Positions 8,474 to 16,056 of a DNA stretch of 64,000 nt are shown piece by piece. The stretch is from Luteimonas abyssi. GTDB lineage: Bacteria > Pseudomonadota > Gammaproteobacteria > Xanthomonadales > Xanthomonadaceae. Where the stretch lies: assembly GCF_001482195.1 (NCBI RefSeq), contig NZ_KQ759763.1, positions 1,399,321 to 1,463,320 on the forward strand, read 5' to 3'. The stretch's first letter is position 1; each line of letters starts with the position of its first letter. The notes under the pieces are model-generated. The model saw only the letters and a list, made by a program, of their open reading frames with translations, made no database searches and was not told the DNA's origin. The position numbers and the translations under genes were made by a program.

Positions 8474-11365
8474 TTACCAGCTGAAGCCCGCGCCGGCCGA
8501 GACGCTGCGCTCGCCGCCGGCGACGGCGCCGCCCAGGGAGACGCTGGCGCGATTGCCGATGGCGCGCTGGTAGCCGACGGCGATGGCCTGTTCGCCGCCT
8601 TGCGCGCCGACGCCGACACCGACGCGGTTGCGTCCGGCCAGGCCGGCGGTGTTGAGCGCCATGCCGGCGTAGGCGCCGCTCATTGCGCCCATCCGGTCGA
8701 TGCGGCGGTCCTGGTGCTGGAAGCGCTCGTCGATCTCGCCGCGCAGGGCCTGGAAGTTGTCCTCCCAGGCGGCGAAGCGCTGGTCGGCGTAGGCGCGGGC
8801 ACTGTCGAGGGTGCGCGCGTCGGCCGCGTCCATCTGGCCGACGTCGGCTGCATTCCGTGCCTCGACGCCGTCGGCGATCTGGCCCGCCCGGGGCGGGGCG
8901 GCGTCTTCGGTCGCGGCCGTGGCCTCGGCGGATCCGCGCGGCGTCGCATCGCCCGCATCGGCGGTCTGTGCGTTGCGCGCCGTCGTCTCCGACGAAGTAT
9001 CGGCCGCCGCCGCCGTCGTGCGGGCGTCCGCGACCTGCGCAGTCGCGCTGGTGCCGGCGTCGTTCTCGAGCACGTCGATGCGGCTGTCGAGCCCGGCGAT
9101 CGCGCCGTCCAGGGCGCCGATGGCGGCGCCGACATTGCCGTAGTGGGCGCCCTGCACGGTGAAGACGCTGCCGATCAGGCGGCCGCCGGCATCGACCACG
9201 GTGCCGCCGCCCAGCGTACCGGCCACCGAATCCATGGCGCCATGCAGTTGCCCACCGGTGACGGCCTCGCGGCTGCCGGCGCGGACGCGGCCGTCGGCGA
9301 GGTTGTCGATGACGGTGCCGTTCGCGCCCTCGAGGCGGATGCGCGAACGGTTGGTGTCGTCGTAGCGCACCGCGGTGGCGGCGATGTCGCCGACCTGGTC
9401 GGAGACCGCGTCGAGTTGCTCGAGGTTCACCGCATCGGTGCCCCGCGTGCCTGCGGCGACGTGGGCGATCTGGCGTTCGCCGCCGCTGCGGCCGACCGAG
9501 ACCGTGCCGGCGCGGTCGGCCACGGCACCGCGCCCGAGCGCCACGCTGTCGTCCGCCGATGCGATGGCATCGCTGCCGATCGCCACGCTGCCCGCACCTT
9601 CGACGTCGCTGCGGAAGCCCAGCGCGACGCTTTGCTCGCCGATGGCGCGGGCCACCTGGCCCACCGCGGTGGCGCTGTCGCCGAAGGCGCCGCTGCCGGC
9701 GCCCAGTGCCAGCGTGCGGATCTCGCCCGCAGTGGCGCCCTGGCCCAGCGCGGTCGCGTGATCGCCGGCCGCGGTGGCCATCACGCCGACTGCGGTGGTG
9801 CGCTCCGCGCGGGCGCTGCCGCCGATCGAGACCGCCATCTTGCCGCCGGCGTAGGCGCCCGAGCCCAGTGCGGTCGCGTCGTCCTCGAGCGCGCGCGCGC
9901 CGGCGCCGAGTGCGGTGCTGTCGCGGCCCGAGGCGACGGTGGCGAACGTGTCCATCTCCCAGGTCTCGCCGTTCATGGCGGTGAGGTAGCCGCCGATGGC
10001 GGTGGCGCCGGTGGCCGTCGCCTCGCTGCCGGCACCGTAGGCGCTCGCGTCGTCGCCCGAGGCGGTGCTGTTGAAGCCCACCGCGGTGCTCCTGCCCGCG
10101 TAGGCCTGCGCACCGCTGCCGAAGGCGGAGGCGCCCAGTTCGCCTGCGTAGGCGCTGGATCCTGCAGCGGTGGCGAAGGCCGCGTGGGCGGTGGCCGGCT
10201 GGGTGTTGTCGGCGTCGCCGGTGGCCTCGAAGTAGCGGGTGTGGGCCGTGGCCGCCTGCAACTGGCCGAGATTCACCGCATCGGTGGCTTCGGTACCGGC
10301 GGCGACGTTGACGATCTGCCGGTCGATGGCCGCGATCTCCACCGGAACCGGATTGCCGCCCCGATGCGAGCGTGCTGGCGAGCCGACCGAGACGGCGTTG
10401 TCGCGATCGACATACGAGTCGGCACCCAGCGCCACCGCGTTGGCGACGCCGTCGGCGACCATGGCGTTGCGGCCGAGGGCGATGCTGCCCGCGCTGTCCG
10501 GGTGCACGATGCTGTTGGATCCCATCGCGATGCTGGCGTGGCCGCCCGAGGCGCTCCAGTTGCCGAGGGCCAGGCTGTTTTCGCCCCAGGCGTAGGACAG
10601 CAGGCCGAATGCGGAACTGCGGTCGCCATGCGCCTGTGCGCTGCTGCCCACCGCGGTGGCGTTCGCGCCATAGGCACGTGCCTGCCTGCCGATGGCGATG
10701 CTCGCGTTTCCACGCGATGTGCTGGCCGCGCCCAGCGCGATCGCGCCGCTGGCACTGGCTTCCGAGGTCATGCCCAGGGCCACGGCCGCGGACCCGGATG
10801 CGTGCGCGGCGGTGCCGACCGCCGTGGCCTCCTGGCCCGAGGCGGTCGTCGACCAGGTCTCCTCTTCCCATGTCTCGCCGTTGATCACCGTCATCTGGCC
10901 GCCGATCGCGGTGCTGCTCCTGCCGGTGGCCTGGCTGCCGGCGCCGTAGGCGGTGGCGTTGCCCTGGCTGGCGACCGCGTTGAACCCGGTCGCGCTGGCG
11001 TTCGCCTCCAGCGCGAACGCGCCGCTGCCGAGGGCCGTCGCGCCGGCGCCGCCTGCCAGGGCGGCCGAACCGGCTGCCGTGGCGTACGCGCCGTCCACCG
11101 TCGCGTGTTGATCGTTGCCGTCGCCACCGCTGGCCGCGAAGTAGCGGACCGCGTCGGGCTTGCCTGGCCGGGTCGGCAACGGGGCATCGGGGCGGGTCGC
11201 CTCGCGGTTGGTGCAGCGGGTCAAGGCCTCGCCGGCGGGCACGGCCAGGTCCGCGCAGGCGTCGTCGGCCGGCGTGGCGATGCCGGGGCGCTCGGCCGTC
11301 CAGGCGGGCGCGGCCAGGGGCGCGATCAGGGCGGCGATGGCCAGCGGTAACAACGAATACCTCAT
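8474..11365 (-). CDS. YadA-like trimeric autotransporter adhesin
   Basis: A 963-residue protein built as a trimeric autotransporter. It has a Sec signal peptide at residues 1-20 or so and a long head of 14-residue YadA-type repeats (variants of ATAxGxxAxAxGxxS). HANS/neck connectors (DAVNLGQLQAA, DAVNLEQLDAV) follow, then a coiled stalk near the C-terminus and a YadA anchor domain ending in aromatic FSW. The anchor trimer would form the outer-membrane barrel. Unlike the larger adhesin at 53846 it has no extended signal peptide region. The start ATG at 11365 has GAGGAG about 10 bases upstream. It probably mediates attachment or autoaggregation; the ligand is unknown. Confidence 0.93.
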   Translation of the reverse strand: MRYSLLPLAIAALIAPLAAPAWTAERPGIATPADDACADLAVPAGEALTRCTNREATRPDAPLPTRPGKPDAVRYFAASGGDGNDQHATVDGAYATAAGSAALAGGAGATALGSGAFALEANASATGFNAVASQGNATAYGAGSQATGRSSTAIGGQMTVINGETWEEETWSTTASGQEATAVGTAAHASGSAAVALGMTSEASASGAIALGAASTSRGNASIAIGRQARAYGANATAVGSSAQAHGDRSSAFGLLSYAWGENSLALGNWSASGGHASIAMGSNSIVHPDSAGSIALGRNAMVADGVANAVALGADSYVDRDNAVSVGSPARSHRGGNPVPVEIAAIDRQIVNVAAGTEATDAVNLGQLQAATAHTRYFEATGDADNTQPATAHAAFATAAGSSAYAGELGASAFGSGAQAYAGRSTAVGFNSTASGDDASAYGAGSEATATGATAIGGYLTAMNGETWEMDTFATVASGRDSTALGAGARALEDDATALGSGAYAGGKMAVSIGGSARAERTTAVGVMATAAGDHATALGQGATAGEIRTLALGAGSGAFGDSATAVGQVARAIGEQSVALGFRSDVEGAGSVAIGSDAIASADDSVALGRGAVADRAGTVSVGRSGGERQIAHVAAGTRGTDAVNLEQLDAVSDQVGDIAATAVRYDDTNRSRIRLEGANGTVIDNLADGRVRAGSREAVTGGQLHGAMDSVAGTLGGGTVVDAGGRLIGSVFTVQGAHYGNVGAAIGALDGAIAGLDSRIDVLENDAGTSATAQVADARTTAAAADTSSETTARNAQTADAGDATPRGSAEATAATEDAAPPRAGQIADGVEARNAADVGQMDAADARTLDSARAYADQRFAAWEDNFQALRGEIDERFQHQDRRIDRMGAMSGAYAGMALNTAGLAGRNRVGVGVGAQGGEQAIAVGYQRAIGNRASVSLGGAVAGGERSVSAGAGFSW

Positions 11366-11583
11366 CGGCGTGCGTCTCCTCGGTGTCGGGGTGCAAGCCC
11401 GTGCGTGGGCCTGCCGCTGCCGATCCTCGGGGGCGGGGTGGGGCAACTGCCATTCCAAATGCGTTACCAGCGCATGATCTGGATGTTTTTGTGCTTCAGA
11501 TTCAATCTGTTAGCGGCGCACGCCCGAGGCGGGCGGCCCGCTGCCGTCCGGGCCGTCGCAGGGGGGCGCCGGGTGCCGGGCGT

Positions 11584-12351
11584 TCAGATCTGCGCGGCGC
11601 CGCCGTCCACGTAGAGTTCGATGCCGGTGATGTAGCTGGCATCGTCGCTGGCCAGGAACGACACGGCCTTGGCGACTTCGTCAGGCTCGCCGACACGGCC
11701 GAGGGGCGCGGCGGCGGAGGCGTCCTGGACGAAGGCGTCGATCTGCGCCTCGGTCATGCCGAGCTCCGTGCGGTAGCCCGGCGTCACGATGGTGCCGGGC
11801 GCGATGGCGTTGACCCGGATGTCGCGTCCCCTGAGGTCCGAAGCCCACGTGCGCACGAACGAGCGCAGCGCCGCCTTGGTGGCGGCATACACGCCGAACG
11901 CAGGGACGCCCTTGGCCGAGGTGGCCGACCCGTTGACCACGATGGCCGCACCGGGCGGCATCAGTTCGAGCGCCTTCTGCACGGTGAACAAGGTGCCTTT
12001 GACGTTGATGTCGAAGTACTTGTCGAACTGGGCTTCGGTGATCGCGCCCAGGGGGCTGAATTCGCCGCCGCCCGCGTTGGCGAACAGGATGTCGAGCGTC
12101 CCGTGACGTGCCCGGATGCGTGCGAACACGCGATCCAGGTCCTCCTGGCGGCCGATGTCGCCCTGGATGGCTTCGACCTTGTCGCCGAGCGTGGCGGCCG
12201 CGGCGTCCAGTTCCGGCTGGCGACGCCCGGTGAAGTAGACGAAAGCGCCCTCGGCGACCAGCCGCTGGACCGTCGCCAGGCCGAGCCCGGAGCTGCCGCC
12301 CGTGACCAGCGCGACCTTGCCGGCGTGTTTCGTGGTGTGGATGGATGTCAT
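11584..12351 (-). CDS. Short-chain dehydrogenase/reductase (SDR)
   Basis: A 255-residue classical SDR with TGGSSGLG at residues 17-24, the NAG motif as ANAGGG, and catalytic Tyr155-x-x-x-Lys159 in YAATK. It ends in the DGG signature (YVDGGAAQI). It is a cytosolic NAD(P)-dependent oxidoreductase of unknown substrate. It is divergent from the HxlR regulator at 12539, with an HxlR-type operator in the 187-base gap, so redox- or electrophile-responsive control is likely. This is the third SDR in the window with a divergent regulator. Confidence 0.92.
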   Translation of the reverse strand: MTSIHTTKHAGKVALVTGGSSGLGLATVQRLVAEGAFVYFTGRRQPELDAAAATLGDKVEAIQGDIGRQEDLDRVFARIRARHGTLDILFANAGGGEFSPLGAITEAQFDKYFDINVKGTLFTVQKALELMPPGAAIVVNGSATSAKGVPAFGVYAATKAALRSFVRTWASDLRGRDIRVNAIAPGTIVTPGYRTELGMTEAQIDAFVQDASAAAPLGRVGEPDEVAKAVSFLASDDASYITGIELYVDGGAAQI

Positions 12352-12498
12352 GCGGAATTCCTGTCGATGCGGGAGGAGGGCACACCGCCGCTTGGTGCGG
12401 AATCGTTGCCTTGGGGCGCCGCGCCCGTGGTGACCACGTGCGACGGCCGCCCCGGCGATGTGCGTCGCAGCAAGGTAGGAATGCGATTACCTCGGGAC

Positions 12499-12522
12499 AA
12501 GTACATACTTTCTGGTAAGTAT
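12499..12522. promoter_or_regulatory. Candidate HxlR operator
   Basis: The AT-rich stretch holds two overlapping palindromes. AAGTA-CA-TACTT spans 12499-12510, and ATACTT-N6-AAGTAT spans 12505-12522. Repeated TACTT/AAGTA half-sites are what HxlR-family proteins bind. The site lies 17 bases before the HxlR start codon and would also cover the promoter of the divergent SDR. Confidence 0.6.
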
Positions 12523-12538
12523 CCAAGGCAGGCGTACG

Positions 12539-12871
12539 ATGACCTCCCCTCGATTCAATTGCGGCCTCGACGCCGCACTCGCCGTGATCGGCGGCAAGTG
12601 GAAGTTCCACATTCTTTATTACGTCGCCCAACAGCCGCGCAGGTTCGGCGAACTCCGGCGATTGGTGGTCGGGATCAGCGAAAAGATGCTGATCCAGCAA
12701 CTGCGCGAACTGGAGTACGACGGTGTGGTCCACCGGCATGATTTCCAGGAAGTGCCGCCGCGCGTGGAATACAGCATCACCGGATTCGGAACGAGTCTGG
12801 CGGCCGCCGTGGCGCCACTCTGCGCGTGGGGCGTCACCCACATGGAGGCGGTGGTCGCTCTCCGCGATTGA
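12539..12871 (+). CDS. HxlR-family transcriptional regulator
   Basis: A 110-residue protein that is essentially one HxlR winged helix-turn-helix domain. It shows GGKWKFHILYYV, RRFGELRRLVVGISEKML and QLRELEYDGVVHR, in the family order. The family acts as dimers, often responding to electrophiles or oxidants through a Cys near the N-terminus; Cys8 is present here. It is divergent from the SDR at 11584 and has its probable operator in the shared intergenic region. The start is fixed by the beginning of the domain. Confidence 0.93.
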   Translation: MTSPRFNCGLDAALAVIGGKWKFHILYYVAQQPRRFGELRRLVVGISEKMLIQQLRELEYDGVVHRHDFQEVPPRVEYSITGFGTSLAAAVAPLCAWGVTHMEAVVALRD

Positions 12872-13064
12872 CGTCGGCCGGCGCGTGGACCGATGCGGGG
12901 TCGGCGGCATCGGCGGGTCGGCGTTTCGCGGACGCCTCGGGGCCCGCCGGTTCGACCGGGCCGGCGAGATCGGGTGCGGCGGCCCGGTGCGCACCGGTGC
13001 AGATTTTCTTCCCCGCTGGCGTCCATCGCGCGTACGCTGCGGTGGAGCCCCACGAGGTGTCGTC

Positions 13065-14150
13065 ATGCCGTCCGCCTCCGCACACCGCCGCCGCCTCGGG
13101 GCCTACGTCATCATCGCGGCGATCGTCGTCGTCGCAGGCGGTGCGTTCGCCTGGACCGCCGGCTGGCTGACGCCCGAGCGGTTGACGCCGGCCCGCATGA
13201 CCGATGCCATCGAGGCGACGTCGGTCGCGTCTTACCCCGGGTTCCGTCGTGCGCACGCCAAGGGGATGTGCGTGTCGGGGCGCTTCGAGAGCGCCCCCGA
13301 GGGTGCGGTCCTGAGCCGGGCGCGGGTGTTCGCCGAGGGTGCGACGCCGGTACTGGGACGGATGTCGATCGGGGGCGGTTCGCCGTATGGCCTGGACGCG
13401 CAGGCGCGCGTGCGCAGCATGGCGCTGGTGCTGCAGGGCGGAGCCGCGGGCGAGTGGCGGATGGCGATGAACAGCTTTCCGTTCTTCGGTGCGGCGTCGG
13501 CCGAGGCGTTCTTCGAGCAGACGCGCGCCTCGGCGCCGGACCCGGCCACCGGCAAGCCCGATCCCGAGCGCATGGCGGCGTTCGCCGCGCGACATCCCGA
13601 GGCGCAGCGCTTCGCGGCCTGGGCCAAGGCCGCGCCGTGGTCGGACAGCTTCGCCAATACCGCGTACCACGGCATCCATGCGTATCGCTTCGTTGACGAC
13701 GGCGGGGAGGCGCGCCTGGTGCGGTGGACGATGCGACCGCAGGCGCCGTTCGTCGAGATGAGCGCCGCGCAGCGCGAGGCGGCCGAAGGCGACTATCTTC
13801 AGGACGACTTGCGCGCACGCCTGGCGCGTGGGCCGCTGCGCTGGGACATGGTGGTCACGCTTGCGGCGCCGGGCGACGACGCAAGCGACCCGAGCACGCC
13901 GTGGCCCGACGATCGCGAGCAGATCGTGGTCGGCACGGTGGTGCTCACCGATGCACAGGACCAGGCGGCTGGACCCTGCCGGGACCTCAATTTCGATCCG
14001 ACCGTGGTGCCGGCCGGCGTGGCGCTCTCGGACGACCCGATCCTGGCCGCGCGTGCAGCGGTGTATGCGCAATCCTTCGATCGCCGCGAGCGCGAGGTGG
14101 CGCGCGGGGCGGATGTCGCCGGTACGCCGCCCGCGGAGGTCGCCCGGTGA
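13065..14150 (+). CDS. Catalase-fold haem protein (SrpA-like), membrane-anchored
   Basis: A 361-residue protein with one N-terminal transmembrane helix or uncleaved signal (about residues 10-30), followed by a minimal catalase fold. Recognisable parts are RRAHAKGMCVSGRF, which corresponds to the distal-His region, and NTAYHGIHAYRF, which corresponds to the central catalase core. Small catalase-like proteins of this kind act as haem-dependent peroxidases in the periplasm. The GTG start of the cytochrome b561 gene overlaps its stop by four bases, so the pair is probably one functional unit. The ATG has CGAGG 7 bases upstream. Confidence 0.82.
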   Translation: MPSASAHRRRLGAYVIIAAIVVVAGGAFAWTAGWLTPERLTPARMTDAIEATSVASYPGFRRAHAKGMCVSGRFESAPEGAVLSRARVFAEGATPVLGRMSIGGGSPYGLDAQARVRSMALVLQGGAAGEWRMAMNSFPFFGAASAEAFFEQTRASAPDPATGKPDPERMAAFAARHPEAQRFAAWAKAAPWSDSFANTAYHGIHAYRFVDDGGEARLVRWTMRPQAPFVEMSAAQREAAEGDYLQDDLRARLARGPLRWDMVVTLAAPGDDASDPSTPWPDDREQIVVGTVVLTDAQDQAAGPCRDLNFDPTVVPAGVALSDDPILAARAAVYAQSFDRREREVARGADVAGTPPAEVAR

Positions 14151-14764
14151 GCGGCGTCGACCGCGCCGGCGGTGCGCCCGATCGCCACGATGCGTTCGCG
14201 CGCCTGCTGCACTGGGGCATGGCGGTGCTGATCCTGGCGATGCTGTTCGTCGGCGTGGCGATGGTGTCGTCGATGACGCTGCGCCCGTCGCTGCTCGCAT
14301 GGCATCGGCCGATCGGCATCGCCTTGCTGGCGCTCGCGGTGCTGCGGCTGCTGCATCGCCTGTACCGACGTACGCCCGCATTGCCGGCCGACCTGCCTGC
14401 CTGGCAACGGTTCGCGGCGCGTGCGTCGCACGTCGCGCTGTATGCATCGATGCTGGCGATGCCGCTGATCGGCTGGGCGATGGTGTCGGCGGCCGGCAAT
14501 CCGGTCGTGCTGTGGGGCGATGTGCACCTGCCACCGATCGCGCCCCACGATGCCGGGTTCTACAGCGTGCTGCGCACTGCGCACGCATGGCTGGCCCGGG
14601 CGCTGCTGGCGGTGATCCTGTTGCACGTGGCCGCCGCACTGCACCACGCCTGGGTGCGGCGTGATGGCGTGTTCCGCTCGATGGCGCCGGTGCCGCTGGG
14701 GCGCGATCCGGTGGAGCACGCTCCGGTGGAGCGCGGCCCCGGCGTGCCGCCGCGCGCGCCCTGA
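14147..14764 (+). CDS. Cytochrome b561-type membrane protein
   Basis: A 205-residue protein with four transmembrane helices and the histidines expected to bind two b-type haems. These lie in FARLLHWGMA, LLAWHRPIG, RASHVALYA and LLHVAAALHH. It starts at GTG 14147, overlapping the catalase-like gene by four bases (GTGA). Cytochrome b561 proteins pass electrons from the quinone pool to periplasmic partners; here the partner is probably the catalase-fold protein, giving a quinol-linked peroxidase. That coupling is inferred from the operon. The C-terminus is Pro- and Arg-rich with no known domain. Confidence 0.88.
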   Translation: MSGVDRAGGAPDRHDAFARLLHWGMAVLILAMLFVGVAMVSSMTLRPSLLAWHRPIGIALLALAVLRLLHRLYRRTPALPADLPAWQRFAARASHVALYASMLAMPLIGWAMVSAAGNPVVLWGDVHLPPIAPHDAGFYSVLRTAHAWLARALLAVILLHVAAALHHAWVRRDGVFRSMAPVPLGRDPVEHAPVERGPGVPPRAP

Positions 14765-14806
14765 TCGACGGTCGGCGCCTGGCGGCGGCCGGCGTCGGCA
14801 CGCTGA

Positions 14807-14812
14807 TAGGAT
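14807..14812 (+). promoter_or_regulatory. Candidate -10 element TAGGAT for the Gfo/Idh/MocA gene
   Basis: TAGGAT lies 29 bases before the ATG at 14842 in the 77-base gap behind the cytochrome gene. No convincing -35 is seen, so it is a weak prediction. Confidence 0.35.
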
Positions 14813-14841
14813 CGTCCACTCCATACTCCGGGTGAGGCGAC

Positions 14842-15963
14842 ATGGATCCGAATCGCTGGTCGAACGGCATGCCCCGCCGACGCGTGTTGCAGACGCTTGC
14901 GCTCGCCGGTGCCGCAGCGGCATTGCCTCGCGGCTTCGCGGCAGGATCCTCGACGCGCCGCCTGGGCGTCGCGATCGTCGGTCTCGGCGGCTACAGCGGC
15001 GAACTGCTCGCGCCTGCGCTGCAGCTCACCCGACATTGCCGTCTCGCCGGCCTGGTCACCGGCTCGCCGCACAAGATCCCGGACTGGCAGGCGCGATACG
15101 GCATCGCCGACGCCAACATCTACAGCTACGACGAATTCCACCGGATCGCCGACGACCCGGACATCGATGTCGTCTACATCGCCACGCCGAACCACCTGCA
15201 TAAACCGCAGGCACTGATCGCCGCCAACGCGGGCAAACACGTCTGGTGCGAAAAGCCGATGGCGATGGACGCCGCCGAGGGCGAGGCGATGATCCGCGCC
15301 TGCCGCGACAACCGGGTACAGCTCGCCATCGGCTATCGCATGCAGCACGAGCCCAATACGCGACGGTTCATGGCCATGGCGCAGGAGCGTCCGTTCGGTC
15401 GCATCGTGCAACTGCGGGCCGAGGCCGGCTGGCTGGGCTGGCGACAAGGTGCCGACGACGCCTGGCGGCTCGATCCCGCACGCGGCGGTGGCGCGATGTA
15501 CGACATGGGCGTCTATTGCGTGAACGCCGCGCGTTACAGCAGCGGCCTCGAGCCTGTCGCGGTGCGCGCCTGGGACGAGACCGCGCGTCGCGAGATTTTT
15601 CCCGCGGTGGACGAGACCACGCGTTTCACGCTCGAGTTCGCCGACGAGATCGTCGCCGAGTGCGTCACCAGCTTCGGCCGCAACCTCAACACCCTGCACA
15701 TCGACTGCGAGCGCGGCTGGTACGAGCTGTCGCCCTTCCAGGCCTACGACGGCAACGTCGGCCGCGCCAGCGACGGCACCCGCTTCGCCGCCCAGCTCGG
15801 CGAGCGCCCGCGCATGCAGGCCGAGCAGATGGACCAGGACGCACTCGCCATCCTCGAAGGCCGGGCGCCGCGCGTGCCCGGCGAGGAAGGCCTGCGCGAC
15901 ATGCGGGTGGTCGATGCCGTGTTCGCTTCGGTGCGCAACGGCAACGCGCGCGTGCCGCTCTGA
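14842..15963 (+). CDS. Exported Gfo/Idh/MocA-family oxidoreductase
   Basis: A 373-residue protein of the glucose-fructose oxidoreductase family. A Tat-like leader (RRRVLQTLALAGAAAALP) precedes the Rossmann fold (GVAIVGLGGYS). The conserved ATPNHLHKPQ and CEKPMAMD motifs follow; the latter holds the catalytic-region Lys-Pro. The C-terminal substrate domain starts with AIGYRMQHEPNTRRF. The leader suggests folding with NADP bound and export to the periplasm, as in Zymomonas glucose-fructose oxidoreductase. The substrate is probably a sugar. It stands alone, downstream of the cytochrome pair on the same strand. Confidence 0.9.
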   Translation: MDPNRWSNGMPRRRVLQTLALAGAAAALPRGFAAGSSTRRLGVAIVGLGGYSGELLAPALQLTRHCRLAGLVTGSPHKIPDWQARYGIADANIYSYDEFHRIADDPDIDVVYIATPNHLHKPQALIAANAGKHVWCEKPMAMDAAEGEAMIRACRDNRVQLAIGYRMQHEPNTRRFMAMAQERPFGRIVQLRAEAGWLGWRQGADDAWRLDPARGGGAMYDMGVYCVNAARYSSGLEPVAVRAWDETARREIFPAVDETTRFTLEFADEIVAECVTSFGRNLNTLHIDCERGWYELSPFQAYDGNVGRASDGTRFAAQLGERPRMQAEQMDQDALAILEGRAPRVPGEEGLRDMRVVDAVFASVRNGNARVPL

Positions 15964-16056
15964 AACGGGGTGCTCCGACCGGATGGGACAGTGAATCCGG
16001 TCCTGTCGTGCGCAGGGTGCGGTACGGTTGGCGACTGCCAGCGTGAGAGCTCGACA

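Noticed and set aside
8600-11350. A 916-residue open frame antisense to the first YadA-like adhesin
   Set aside because: It is a by-product of the GC-rich, repetitive head sequence. Its composition is typical antisense Ala/Gly/Arg text with no domain, and the adhesin on the other strand is certain.
7980-11453. A 1157-residue minus-strand frame overlapping the first adhesin in another register
   Set aside because: It is an out-of-frame reading of the same repeats, made almost entirely of Arg, Gly and His.
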